Shown: piece after piece, positions 23,296 to 34,492 of the stretch
Layout: each line of letters starts with the position of its first letter
Position numbering within the stretch: position 1 is the first letter of the stretch
Origin: Rosellinia necatrix
Taxonomy: Eukaryota > Ascomycota > Sordariomycetes > Xylariales > Xylariaceae
Assembly (NCBI GenBank): GCA_021209875.1
Contig: JAGYVD010000002.1
Coordinates: forward strand, 186,001-250,000
Direction: 5' to 3'
DNA: 64,000 bases
Made by a program: the position numbers and the translations under genes
The notes under the pieces: generated by a model
Seen by the model: only the letters and a program-made list of their open reading frames with translations
Database searches by the model: none
What the model was told of the DNA's origin: nothing

Positions 23296-26013
23296 ATGAG
23301 CAACGACGCTTCGGATGCTGCCCATGAGGGCGTGGGCATCGTGGACCCCAAGTCGGACCCCCAGTATATCCAATTCCGATGTCTGCCCCCAGGTGGCACC
23401 CAGCTCAACCGGTGGTCCCATATCATCACGAGGGAACATGACTTTCCCGCCTCTCAGGTATGTTGGATGGCCTAGATCTGGTGATATATATCATCGCCCG
23501 TCTCGACGACCACGAGTCGTCCGAGACGGTATGCCCGCGTCACTGACGGGCCGGTGCTTTATAGGCTATGCTCTACGGCGCCGGGGTCCCGAATGAGGAG
23601 ATGATGAAGAATGCGCCTCACGTCGGTATTGCGACGATATGGTGGGAGGGAAATCCCGTAAGTAACTAACCAAATTGCTGGACCGCATACATTCGTGCTT
23701 GCTATCTATAAACGTATTAACTTCTCTCATCCTACCTAGTGCAAGTAAACCTTCCTGCCCCTAATCTGGATTATTATTATATTGTCGTATAGACGCCACT
23801 ATTAACCACCAACCCTGCTGTTTTAGCACTCACCGTAAGACGTCTGCTTCTCTATCATGACCGCGGTTTATCTAATCTATATAGTATTGGAATTCGGGAA
23901 GATTGTGAAAAGAGGCGTTGAGAAGCAGAAGATGCTCGCCTGGCAGTACAACGCCGTTGGTGTCTCGGACGCCATCACCATGGGTGGTGAAGGTAATAGA
24001 AGCCCTAACCTCTAAACATGGGCGTCTGTCCGCATTACCACGGCACCACTAACGCTGTGGTTTAGGAATGCGCTATTCCCTCCAATCCCGTGATTTAATC
24101 GCCGACAGTATCGAGACGGTGACCTGCGCCCAGCACCACGACGCCAACATCTCCATCCCGGGCTGCGACAAGAACATGCCCGGCGTCATCATGGCCGCGG
24201 CTCGTCACAACCGCCCGTTCATCATGATTGTGAGTTCCACCCATTTCTAGCAGCCTTTTCTAAATAAACTAGTTGTGTCGTAAGACGATGGGAAGAGGAG
24301 GAGGAGGAGGAGGAGGAGGAGGGTGGGCAAACTGCGAACTAAACACGGATACTGATGATGATGACTATTTAAGTACGGTGGCACGATCCGGAAGGGATAC
24401 TCGAACCTCCTGGAGCGCGATATCAATGTCAGCACATGCTACGAGGCAGCGGGGGCCTTTTCCTACGGCACGCTCCAAGCCAAGACGAACGCCGGCGCGG
24501 CCGGACGGACGCCGAGCGACGTCATGTCGGACCTGGAGCAACACGCCTGCCCGGGTGCCGGCGCCTGCGGTGGTAGTAAGTCCTGCGAGACATTTCCCCG
24601 TCCCACCCCCTCCCGGGAGAGGTGTAGGCGGCGGCGTGGCGGCGAAGAGGGCAAGAAGCGAGAAGACGTCCCCCTCGTATAACTGCGACACTACCGCTGA
24701 CACGCTTTTCCCCCTTTCCCCCCTTCACAGTGTACACGGCCAACACGATGGCGACGGCGATCGAGGCGATGGGGCTGACGCTACCGGGCTCCTCGTCGTA
24801 CCCGGCGCTCTCGCCGGAGAAGGCGCGCGAGTGTGAGCGCGCGGCCGAGGTGATCCGGACGACGATGGAGCGGGACATCCGGCCGCGGGACCTGATCACG
24901 CGGGCGTCGCTGGGGAACGCGCTGGCGGTGACGATGGCTCTCGGGGGCTCGACGAATGGGGTGCTGCACTTCCTCGCGATGGCGAACACGGCGGGGGTGC
25001 CGCTCACGCTCGACGACGTGGCGCGCGCCAGCGACCGCACGCCGTACCTGGCGGACCTGGCGCCGAGCGGGCGGTACCTCATGGAGGACCTGTACCGCAT
25101 CGGCGGGACGCCGTCGGTGCTGAAGCTGCTGATCGCCGCGGGCCTCGTCGACGGCGGGATCCCGACGGTGACGGGCCGCACGCTCGCGGAGAACGTGGCG
25201 GACTGGCCGGCGCTGCCGCCGGACCAGAAGATCATACGGCCGCCGTCCGACCCGATCAAGGCGACCGGCCACATCCGCGTGCTGCGCGGCAACCTCGCGC
25301 CGGGGGGCGCCGTGGCCAAGATCACGGGGAAGGAGGGCCTGCGCTTCGAGGGGCGCGCGCGCGTCTTCGAGAAGGAGCACGAGCTCGACGCGGCCCTCTC
25401 CGCGGGCCGCATCCCCCGCGACGAGAACCTCGTGCTCGTCGTCCGCTACGAGGGGCCCAAGGGGGGGCCCGGCATGCCCGAGCAGCTGCGCGCCTCCGCC
25501 GCCATCATCGGCGCCGGGCTGAAGAACATCGCGCTCGTTACGGATGGGCGGTATAGTGGTGCTAGTCATGGGTTTATTGTGCGTCTTTTTTTTTTCTTTT
25601 TTTTTAACCCTCACGTGCCTATTTCTCAGCTGCCCCCTTTTTTCCCCCCTCTCTCACATACGCACCTATGAAAAAAAAAAAAGCCCCATGATATGCCTCC
25701 CTATTATGGTACAGGCTATATGCTAGAAATACCCATTTGTCGTGGTCTAATCTCGACTCTGTAGGTCGGACACGTCACGCCCGAGGCGGCGGTCGGAGGG
25801 CCGATCGCGCTGGTGCGGGACGGGGACACGATCGTGATCGACGCGGTCGCGAACCGCATCGACATCGCGGACGCGGACGACGCCGAGCTGCTCGCGCGGA
25901 AGAGGGCGTGGACCCAGCCCGTGCCCAAGGTCCGGCGCGGCGTCCTCGCCAAGTACGCCCGCCTCGTCGGCGACGCCAGCCATGGGGCCGTCACGGACCA
26001 GTGGGATGATTGA
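23296..26013 (+). CDS. Dihydroxy-acid dehydratase (IlvD/Edd family), nine exons with two micro-exons
   Basis: Fe-S dehydratase of the IlvD/Edd family; dihydroxy-acid dehydratase makes the 2-keto acids of valine, leucine and isoleucine. Exons are inferred at 23296-23457, 23565-23657, 23740-23744 (5 bases), 23827-23834 (8 bases), 23885-23992, 24066-24229, 24374-24575, 24731-25578 and 25765-26013, giving 612 residues with every phase consistent. The three cysteines that bind the cluster are visible: Cys86 in NPCNTHL, Cys159 in GCDKNMPG and Cys245 in [14 protein letters not shown]. The C-terminal signatures [14 protein letters not shown] and [13 protein letters not shown] are present. The N-terminus ([14 protein letters not shown]) is acidic and does not look like a mitochondrial targeting peptide, so this may be a cytosolic paralogue rather than the main mitochondrial ILV3. 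The large eighth exon is strongly G+C-rich at third positions. The substrate could also be a sugar acid. Confidence 0.88.
24295..24323 (+). repeat. GGA trinucleotide repeat in dehydratase intron 6
   Basis: About nine GGA units lie inside the intron at 24230-24373. Being intronic, length changes here would not alter the protein. Confidence 0.85.
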
Positions 26014-26656
26014 TCCGGCCGGCTTGGCTGGTGGCGCGCACGACTGCCTGCCTGCCTGCCTGCCTGCCTGCCTTCCTGCTGCCTGTATGTATGTATGTAT
26101 GTATGTATGGGCTATAAAATCTCATTATGTAGGCGTTTACTAGCATTAGTAAAGAGACTATATATTGATTGGCTAGATCGGTTCGTTCCCCTTGTGAATA
26201 TTATCAACTTATACAGTAAGTGGGTGAGTTCTTCTACTTTTTGGGAAGATTTCGCGACAGTGGTGAATTGGTAGTGGTAGGTTGGTTGACACAGTCTGGG
26301 TTACTTGTACTTGTCGTACAGAATTCTGCTATTACGTCGAGATGTATCTTCAGTTTTGGTGTAAGTGACATGGTGGGAGGCGAAGTACCCACTACGTACA
26401 GAACATATCGAAAGCGCTAGGCCTAGTGAAGCTAGACTTAAACCCGTCAAGTGTTAAGCCACATTAAGCATCGTTAAGCCCAGCCCAGCCACAGATCGCG
26501 GGGTTGACCTACGCGGGGCACGCCAAAAGTTTTTTTTTTTTTTCCCCTTCGGCATTATTCATAATCGATGTATATGTATAGTCCTCGTCTCTTCTAGAGC
26601 TAGCTTCTCAATTGGCCTTCATTTTGAATACGTTCTTCCGCCATCTATCAAACGTC
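26014..26656. other. Intergenic between dehydratase and RRB1
   Basis: Contains a CTGC tetranucleotide block followed by an ATGT block (26043-26110) just after the dehydratase stop codon, probably in its 3' untranslated region. A T run at 26530-26542 precedes RRB1. No gene is supported. Confidence 0.6.
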
Positions 26657-28207
26657 ATGTCGAAACGTATAGCCGAAGCCGGCGAGGGGGATGCCCCGCT
26701 CAAGGGAGGCGATCGCCCCGAACCCATGGACGTGGACGACAAGGAAATGGGAGATTTCGAGGACGAGTTTGAGGACGAATTCGAGAGCGAGGACGAGATA
26801 TTCGAAGCCGGCGTCGACGGTAGGCCCGATGCGGAACGGGAGGCCGAAGAGCGAGCAGCAGCAGCAGCAGCAGCAGCGGCGGCGGCGGCGGCGACGGGGA
26901 CGATGGACGTCGACGAGACCAACGGCACCTTCATCGTTGGTCGCAACAAGCTCGAGCAGGGCCAGCATCTCGCCCCGGACCTGGGCACGTACGAGATGCT
27001 ACACAACCTCAGCACGCCGTGGCCCTGCCTGTCGTTCGATATCGTGCGCGACGGCCTCGGCGACAAGCGCGAGAGGGCGTACCCGGCCACCATGTACACC
27101 GTCGCCGGCACCCAGGCCGCGAGCGACCACGCCAGGGAGAACCAGCTGATGGTCATGAAGTTCAGCGGCCTGAGCCGCCAGCAGAGCGACGGCGACGACT
27201 CCGACTCCGACGGCGACTCGGACGGCGACGACGAGGACACCGACCCCATCCTCGAGCACAAGGCCATCCCCTTGACCTCCACCTCCAACCGCATCCGCGC
27301 CCACCAGATCCCCTCCTCGGACCCCTCCAAGCCCCCGGCCACCCTGACGGCCACCATGACCGAGTCCGCGCACGTCTTCATCCACGACGTGACCCCGCAC
27401 CTGGCCTCCTTCGACCACCCGGGCACCGTCATCACGCCGCAGCAGAACAAGCCCGTCTCGACCATCCGGGCCCACAAGTCCGAGGGCTACGCGCTGGACT
27501 GGTCGCCGCTCGTGCCGGGCGGCAAGCTGCTGACGGGCGACAACGACGGCCTGGTCTACGCCACGACGCGCTCCGACGGCGGCGGCTGGGTGACGGACAC
27601 GCGGCCCTTCCGGGGCCACACCGGCAGCGTCGAGGACCTGCAGTGGAGCCCGCAGGAGGCGTCCGTGTTCGCGTCGGCCTCGAGCGACGGCACCGTGCGC
27701 GTGTGGGACGTGCGGAGCAAGAGCCGCAGCCCGGCCATCACCGTGCAGGCCAGCGCCGTCGACGTCAACGTGCTCTCGTGGTCGCGGTTGACGACGCACC
27801 TGCTCGCCACGGGCGCCGACGACGGCGTCTGGGCCGTCTGGGATCTGCGCCAGTGGAAGGGGGGCCAGGGCGCCGCCGCCCGGCCCAGCCCCATCGCCAG
27901 CTTCGCCTACCACCGGGACCAGATCACCAGCGTCGAGTGGCACCCGACCGACGACAGCATGGTGGCCGTCGCCGCCGGCGACCACAAGGTCACGTTGTGG
28001 GACCTCTCGGTCGAGATCGACGACGAGGAGAGCAAGGACACCGCCGGCGTCAAGGACATGCCGCCCCAGCTCCTGTTCGAGCACATCTCCGAGCACGCCA
28101 AGGAGGTCCACTGGCACCCCCAGATCCCCGGCACCGTCGTCGCCACCGGCCACGAGTTCAGCATCTTCCGCCCCATCCCCGTCGTCTACGGCATTCACGG
28201 GAAATAG
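26657..28207 (+). CDS. RRB1: Ribosome assembly WD40 protein RRB1 (GRWD1 family)
   Basis: Nucleolar WD40-repeat chaperone; yeast Rrb1 escorts ribosomal protein L3 during 60S assembly, and GRWD1 is the human counterpart. Single exon, 516 residues from the ATG at 26657 (MSKRIAEAGEGDAPL). An in-frame codon 15 positions upstream would add a hydrophobic, non-conserved start and is less likely. The N-terminus is acidic (MDVDD, then EDEFEDEFESEDE), followed by an Ala run encoded by CAG/CGG units (about 26853-26892). The H4/L3-binding-type segment GTYEMLHNLSTPWPCLSFD comes next, then a second acidic Asp/Ser stretch, then WD repeats with GHTGSVEDLQWSP, VFASASSDGTVRVWDVR, SVEWHPTDDSMVAVAAGDHK and a C-terminal HEFSIFRPI. 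Two long overlapping frames here are G+C-driven shadows. Identity is secure. Confidence 0.94.
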   Translation: MSKRIAEAGEGDAPLKGGDRPEPMDVDDKEMGDFEDEFEDEFESEDEIFEAGVDGRPDAEREAEERAAAAAAAAAAAAATGTMDVDETNGTFIVGRNKLEQGQHLAPDLGTYEMLHNLSTPWPCLSFDIVRDGLGDKRERAYPATMYTVAGTQAASDHARENQLMVMKFSGLSRQQSDGDDSDSDGDSDGDDEDTDPILEHKAIPLTSTSNRIRAHQIPSSDPSKPPATLTATMTESAHVFIHDVTPHLASFDHPGTVITPQQNKPVSTIRAHKSEGYALDWSPLVPGGKLLTGDNDGLVYATTRSDGGGWVTDTRPFRGHTGSVEDLQWSPQEASVFASASSDGTVRVWDVRSKSRSPAITVQASAVDVNVLSWSRLTTHLLATGADDGVWAVWDLRQWKGGQGAAARPSPIASFAYHRDQITSVEWHPTDDSMVAVAAGDHKVTLWDLSVEIDDEESKDTAGVKDMPPQLLFEHISEHAKEVHWHPQIPGTVVATGHEFSIFRPIPVVYGIHGK

Positions 28208-29146
28208 ATGATATGAAAGCCTGCCTTTCCCCCTTTCCCCTCTACGGGGAAACGAAGCCATTTTCGTAAAATCTGAGCAAGGCGCGTGCGCTTTGTGTGA
28301 ATCGGAATGAACGTCGTGGCGTGGTGTGGCGTGGCGGGGCGTGGCGGAACCCATTCGTTCTTATGGATGAAACGGATGGCTACAGTGATTGGGCTTAGGG
28401 ATGGATGGATACCTTGCGGACCGTTTCGCCACGTCTAAGCTGGTGATTGTTTAACACTTCCCCTACCAATACCGCGACGTTTACGGCATCAAGCGTAACG
28501 GATGAACATACCGATGCGAGAGATATGTAATAGCTGCTGTGGTGGTATGTCGGAGCAGCTTCACTCATGATGACGACCGGCTAGATGGATAGATGGATGC
28601 CACTTGATCGCTAAATAAGAGATACCCCCCTCCCCCCCTCCCCACTCGACTTTTGTCCCCTATCCCGAACTGCCGACAGCACTCCACGAAAGAAAGGCTG
28701 TTGGGACATAAAATATGAATGGGTGGGTGGATGGACGTTTGGTGGTTAATTTAGTGGGTACAGCTAGTCGATGAGATGAGATGAGATGAGATGAGCGAAA
28801 CAGCTGCGTCACTGCTGCGTTCATCTCCTTCTAGGGGGAGGGTCTGCCACCACCGGTAGCGTAGCGCAGCGGAGGGGCTCTTCGTTTCTTACGTACGGCA
28901 TCTATATCTATATTTCCGGTAATGTGGCGGTGGATTGATGGAGACGAAGAGGAAAAAAAAAAAAACAAAAGGCATTATAAAAGTTCAGCTTGGTAGATAG
29001 ATAGATGAATGGTGATGATGATGTGTGTGTGTGTTTATCTGTTATACATATGCGATCATCATTCACCCCGCTTAGGTGGTAAATAAATATCGAAATTGAT
29101 TTTAAACTATATATATACCGTGCCTCTTGTGTGCCATCTAGTTATT

Positions 29147-29182
<36 letters not shown>

Positions 29183-29864
29183 GTGGGTGAGCGCGGTTAT
29201 TCATGTTAGACATTATTCATGGGGGGAAAAGGTGGCGCGAGGGGGGGAGAGGGTTCAATATATATATCACCAGTGGGCAAAACGAACTACATATGGGCCC
29301 GATGCGAGAGAAATCGAAGAGGGAAAAATCACCGAGAAGAGAGGGCGTGGTGCCGTACTATTGAAGGACGGTTCCAAAGGGGACAAACGAGCCAGGTACT
29401 TTGATCGGAACATGTGTAGTAAGTTATGTGCCTGGCTGGGGTTCACGTTTCCCTCTCTCTCTCTCCAGTGTGTATAATATAATATATGCTAGGTATATAC
29501 AAGCTCGCCTAGATATGTATATAGGTATGTATGTACATGTGTGTGTGTGTGTGTATGTGTGTGTGTGTGTGTATGTATGTGTGTGTGTGTGTGTGTGTGT
29601 GTGATTTTGTCGCCTAGGCTCGATTCCGGTCAGTCGCTTATCCCTCTCACTGATCTACTATCAAAAGAAAAACGCAACGCAGCTCACACTCGCTTGCTCG
29701 CTCGCTCGCTACTTCCCTGCCAGCCCTCTATCTGGATGCAATCCAATGCTATGTGGAGTTTGAGTTGTACAGAAAAAAAAAAAAGTAAATCCAACAACTC
29801 CTCTTTTCCCCCCCCCCCCCTTTCCCCTCGAATCAATATGCATGTAACCCGTCGTAGCTGCTGA
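28208..29864. other. Convergent intergenic region rich in microsatellites
   Basis: Lies between the 3' ends of RRB1 (plus) and the WDR44-like gene (minus), so much of it should be untranslated or terminator sequence. It holds a GATGA pentanucleotide run (about 28771-28795), a CA run followed directly by a TA run (about 29149-29182) and long GT/ATGT arrays (29536-29602). No gene is supported. Confidence 0.6.
29536..29602 (+). repeat. GT dinucleotide arrays with ATGT interruptions
   Basis: Three GT arrays separated by ATGT or ATGTATGT units. Open frames across it read as alternating Cys/Val and are artefacts of the repeat. Confidence 0.9.
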
Positions 29865-32800
29865 TCAGACATCGACCATACGGCCGCACTTCCCACAGAG
29901 TAGCCTCTGCATGCCGCCGACTTTTTTGGCGCGGAAGTTGTGGTTCCCGCACTTGACGCACTCCATCTCCTCGCCGTCTTCCTCGCTCGCTGTGAGCTCG
30001 GAGCTGAGCCGGCTGAGGGTCGTCGAGGCCGTCTGGTTCGTCAGCGAGCGCGTGGGCGGGGCCAGAAACTCGTCGTCATCGCCCTCGTCTCGCTCTTCCT
30101 CGAGCGGCGAGGGCCAGAGACGGCTGACGTGACCGCTCCTGCGATCGCCTGCCTTCTCCCCACGCGGCGGCGCCTGGTCCGCAGCCATGTCGGCCCCCAG
30201 GTTCTTTCGCCCCCCCACGCGGGAAGAGTTCGCTTCGTCTGGCTTGAGAGATCCGCTGCCCGATCGCCCGTGGCTTATGGTGCGCCATTTGTTAAGGCTC
30301 CAGAAGGACTGGCTCGCGCCGGCAAAATCGAGACGCGAGTCGTCGGCGTCGTCATCGATGGAGCGAAAGGAGAAGTTAGGGGTGGGAGGGACGGTCGCCT
30401 CCATCTCTCGCGGTGGCTCGCTCGTCCTATTGGACCGGAGGCTTGCCGTTGGGCTCGTCGGGTATAAGGCGGGCGTTACCACGCTGCTGAGCTGTCTCCG
30501 TCCTTCCGATGGTGGGTTCACCCTGTTTGGAGATACGGGTGTAGGAGTAAGTTTGTTTGGTGACGGTGATCGCACACTGCCCGTAGGCGTCGTCGTAGCG
30601 GTGGCGGCGAGAGCGATAGAGGAGGGTCGAGCGGGGTTCCCTTCGACTCCATGACGCCAAATGTTAATCCTGTCCGAACTGATGTGCAAGGGTTGCGAGA
30701 GCGAGCCACGTCGGGACTGCGGATCTCGGCTGCTGACACTGGTTCCCGTCATGATGCTGCCGGCTCTAGCGAGCAGCAATCTGTCGCGGGCATGTTTCCT
30801 AGAGAAGGAGGAGTGGGTCTCCCAATTGTCATGGCGCCGTTTAGTAAAGGCACAGTCTTGCCGAAACACCTTGATGAGGCCAGAATTATCTGTAGTGACG
30901 ATGATATTGCCATCGTGATGGGCAGAACGGGAAACAAAGGCGGGTGACTCTTCAGGCTTTGCGCCCTTAGCGGAATACTCGGATTGAGCATCGTATATGG
31001 ACGAAGTCAAATTGGCCGTTGACTCCTCTCTACTTCGTAGGGTAATGGGCGGGGGGTTGCAAAGCGTGAATATGGGGTCTTGGGAGGCTTGGAGGAGCTG
31101 GCGAGTCTTGGTCGGGGCGAAGATGGCCGTCGTCACAACGTCAGAATGCGCTTCAAAATACTCGCCGGGGCACTTCTCTCTACTGCTCTCCGCCTCGGCC
31201 ATCTCTCTCGACCATATGAACGCTTTTCTATCTTCGCTCCCACAAATGACAAACGCTCCGTCGTCACTAAAGCTTGCACGGATCTGGTTGCAGGCATTCT
31301 CGTGGCCTTTGAGTTTGGCCACGAGGGTTTTGTCCGCCATATTATATATGCGGATCCGCGAGTCGTTTGAGGTGACGAGAAGCTTGACTGGGCCATCTGC
31401 GTTGTCGGGTGGAAAATTCATCGTCTGGATGCCTGTGATTTTACTCCCCTTTGCATTTTTGCCTCGCGAGGATCGCACATGTAACTGACTCAGGTACTTC
31501 AGTCCCTCCGTCTCGTAAAACATGCAAAAACCATGGAGAGTGCCGGCGATAGCAGTCTTGCCATCAGGAGAGAACCCCACGGCGGTAATGATATCGGTGA
31601 GCTGGCTCGAGAAGGCGACGGCCTTGTCGGGGATGCTCCACAGCCGCAAGCTAGAGTCGAGCGACCCTGCAAGGAAGAAACGATCATCCCGGGGGTGGAA
31701 TGCGATAGAAGCGACAAAGTCTTGGTGTTTGAATGTGCACAGACACTCCCGTCGGCTCATGTGCCATAGTCTCACCGTCTTATCCATAGACGAGGAGAGG
31801 AGGAAATTGTTCTTACTCCAGCTCAGATCTAATATATCGCCCTCGTGTCCCTTAAACTCGCGAGTTGGTTTCGAGTGAAAGACGGGCGCACTGAGGCGTT
31901 CTTCTTCGTCCGTCTTGGCGCTCTCTTCATCGTCGTAGGCTTTGCGATCTTCCTCCGTAGCGATTACCGCCCAGACTCGTAGAACCCGGTCCCGTCCACC
32001 GGTGGCAAGGAATCGGCCATCTTGGCTAAACTCTACGGCCCATATGGGGCCGCCCGAAGTGGAATCGGCTTTGGCGTGGTGCCCGGGGCGATGGTCTCCG
32101 TTCGGGGTTATCAGTTGTCCGGGGGCGGGGGAGGGATGCGTCCCTATCAATTCCTGAGCGAGGAATGTTCGGTCAAACTCCTTGTCTTTCTTGCTCTGGG
32201 CGCGGATCCGGATATAGCGCGGCGGCTGCTTGTGGTGAGGAATGTAGACGGCGGCGGAAAAAGCGACGGCGTTAGCGCCCTCGGTCCTTTGTTCGCTAAG
32301 CTCGGATTCATCATCCAGGATATCCTCATCTCTCTTCTTGCCACCGATCATACTCAATCGACTGAGAAAAGAGACGCCTTTTCTGTAATCAAACAAACAA
32401 AGAGGAATTAGCAACCGGTCCCCTTACGTGTCAGATAGCGCATACTTCTTGTCCTTGACTGAGTCGGGCTGAACAGCAGAGAGTTTGTTGGGGGTGTCGG
32501 GGCCCGGGCGTGGCAAGGAGGAGTCATTGGAAGGGCTCTCCGTCTCCGGACGCGAGGGGTTCAGCAGCCGTGAGGCAATTGAGCGCTCTGTGTTGGTCCT
32601 CGTGAAGATATGCTGGAGAGAATGGCAGATTAGGTCAACGATCAGGGCAACGATCAGGGCAACGGTCAGGGCAACGGTCAGGGCACTTGGGTATTTGGGC
32701 GACTGCGACGGCAGGAGTCGGGTGTAAGAGAGGGTCCTCGACGTACGTGAGACAAAGGGTCGACGGAGCTCGAGGCGTGGACGGGCGATGTGGTTCGCCC

Positions 32801-33350
32801 GTTGGCTCTTTGATCCCTGACATCCTTACTCGAGTCTCTGGGATTGGCGGGGTCTTTGGCGGCTTCCTTTGAGACGGTCGAGATGCCGTCTCTGCGGGCG
32901 TTTCTCGCTCTATCTTTCTTGACTGGGGTTGGCGCGACCGGCGGGCGCTGCGAAATGTCGGTGCCTGGAACCGGCCGAGGCCAATCCCCGTCAGCGCTCC
33001 GCACCTTCGCCTTTCTCGCTCGATATTATGGGGTAGAACGCCCGGGGCAGAGAGGGGTACGTACCAACATCACCAGACGACGATGCCGTCGACTGCGGTG
33101 GGCGAGCGTGGTGCCCATCTGGGCTGTCTAGGCTCGGCTCGGTCGCGGCGGTTGTCGCGGCAGCTGTCGCGACGGTTGCCGCGGTGGCAGCGTGGGCACC
33201 TCTCGAACGACTGTGGCTGTCGTGAGACGAAGGGGGAGCAGGTGGCGGCGGAAGCGGAGGCGGATGCGGCACGGAATCACACGGGGAAGAAGCGGGGCGA
33301 GGTCTTGGAATGTTGCTGCCTTGGGCGGTCAGAGGGGGGATCGACGACAT
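29865..33350 (-). CDS. WDR44-like WD40 repeat protein with C-terminal zinc ribbon
   Basis: Large cytoplasmic WD-repeat protein resembling WDR44 (a Rab11-binding protein) and yeast Dgr2/Ymr102c; its fungal role is not established. Four exons on the minus strand are inferred at 33350-33065, 32964-32747, 32612-32428 and 32382-29865, giving 1068 residues with consistent phases. The N-terminus is Pro/Ala/Thr/Ser-rich and disordered. Residues about 215-260 carry the family-typical DPLSHHIFTRTNTERSIA and KGVSFLSRLSMIGGKK. WD repeats run from about 345 to 760, with WAVEFSQDGRFLATGGRD, DILDLSWSKNNFLLSSSMDK, FVASIAFHPRDDRFFLAGSL and CGSEDRKAFIWS. A Ser-rich tail ends in a four-cysteine ribbon (CVKCGNHNF and LLCGKCGRMVDV). 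Intron 2 contains a 12-base tandem repeat. It converges on RRB1. Confidence 0.88.
32635..32690 (+). repeat. Twelve-base tandem repeat inside a WDR44-like intron
   Basis: About four to five copies of CAGGGCAACGAT/CAGGGCAACGGT in the intron 32613-32746. The units alternate between GAT and GGT variants. The copies sit close to the acceptor side of the intron as transcribed from the minus strand. Confidence 0.85.
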
Positions 33351-34492
33351 ATCCCGTCATCTCTTCTCATCGTCGTCCTAAATGGGGATTGCTTAGTTTC
33401 TGTCGATGCACTTCCCGTTTCCCTTCTTTCTTCCCCTTTGCTTGCTAGTACATCAGATACTGACTGGCTCGCCGAAGAGGCACGTGGGTAGTCCCTCTCT
33501 GTCGGGATCCTCGGGGGAAAATAAAATAAAAAATAAAAAATAAAATAAAATAAGACGAAACTGGTCAAAAGGGGACAAAACAAGCCAGTAATCTGGCGAC
33601 GGAATAGAGTGCGCGCGAGGTCAGGCAATGTTCATGATTTCTGTCGGGAAGTAAGGAGGCTCGGTAGGGAAGTAGGAGGAGATGGGTCGATGTCATGAAT
33701 GCAACCTCAGCGTGGGTGGGTTTGGTTCTTCATTTGATTAGTGCTTTGCGCGCATGTAGTGTAGTGTAGTCAATAGGGATGCCCCATGCATCTATGGTGG
33801 ACATCCATGGTGGACACATGCGCCATTCTGCACGGGATTCTGCGCCATCTTCTTTTTCAATTTTGCTGCCGACGGCGCACGAGTCTAGAACATTGAACCG
33901 TGATTGGGTGGAGCTCGAACCGGGGTCAACGCGCTAGAAGGAAAGGGGCATCTCGAATGACGTAGTCAGAAGGCCTACCTAGGAAACCAACCCAGAGCAA
34001 GACCAACTCAGGTACGCGGTAACTACACGTAGTACGTGATTGGCGCGCAGCGCATGATGATACATACATACGTAAGTAGGTAGGGATGCACTTAGATGGA
34101 GGTACATAGTTAGACTACCTCGGTTAGCAAAAGGGTTGCCGTAACTAGTACCCCTAATCACTACTTTCACTACTTTTCACCATTGGGCAACTAGTTAGTT
34201 CGTTATATAACCGTGGGAGACGGGCAGTTCAGGCTTGAACCGCGTAGTTGAGTTGAACCGTGGACACACGCGGCAAGCGTGAGATCCAGTTAGTTGGTTG
34301 TAGCCAATTGCCTCCGAGCTTCAATGTCAATGTCCGTCCTCTTCACCCCGCCACCCCCTCGGGAGTGTGTTTATAGATAACACGACCTGGGCTGAGGGAA
34401 AGGGGAAAGTCGGGTTTGCGGACATGTCACCATTGGTACGAATGCTATACAGACGAGACGAGAACGCGCTCGACAAAACGCGCTCATGGATT
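33351..34492. other. Intergenic upstream of WDR44-like gene and downstream of DOM34
   Basis: No supported gene. It contains an A/T-rich AAAAT repeat block (33519-33553), probably in the WDR44-like promoter or leader, a short direct repeat of ATGGTGGACA near 33793 and 33807, and one AGGT block near 34070-34085. Confidence 0.55.

Noticed and set aside
24522..25614. Minus-strand frames of 296 and 277 codons over the dehydratase's main exon
   Set aside because: Shadows of the G+C-rich eighth exon; the sense frame has Fe-S and family signatures.
26999..28354. Minus-strand frame of 451 codons and plus-strand frame of 416 codons over RRB1
   Set aside because: Both are shadows created by G/C at third positions of RRB1, whose own frame carries clear WD repeats.
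29401..29864. Cys/Val-rich open frames across the GT arrays
   Set aside because: Produced by reading dinucleotide repeats; no coding support.
33890..33940. GGTTCGAGC-like segment on the minus strand
   Set aside because: Resembles a tRNA T-loop, but flanking bases do not form a T-stem or the rest of a cloverleaf.
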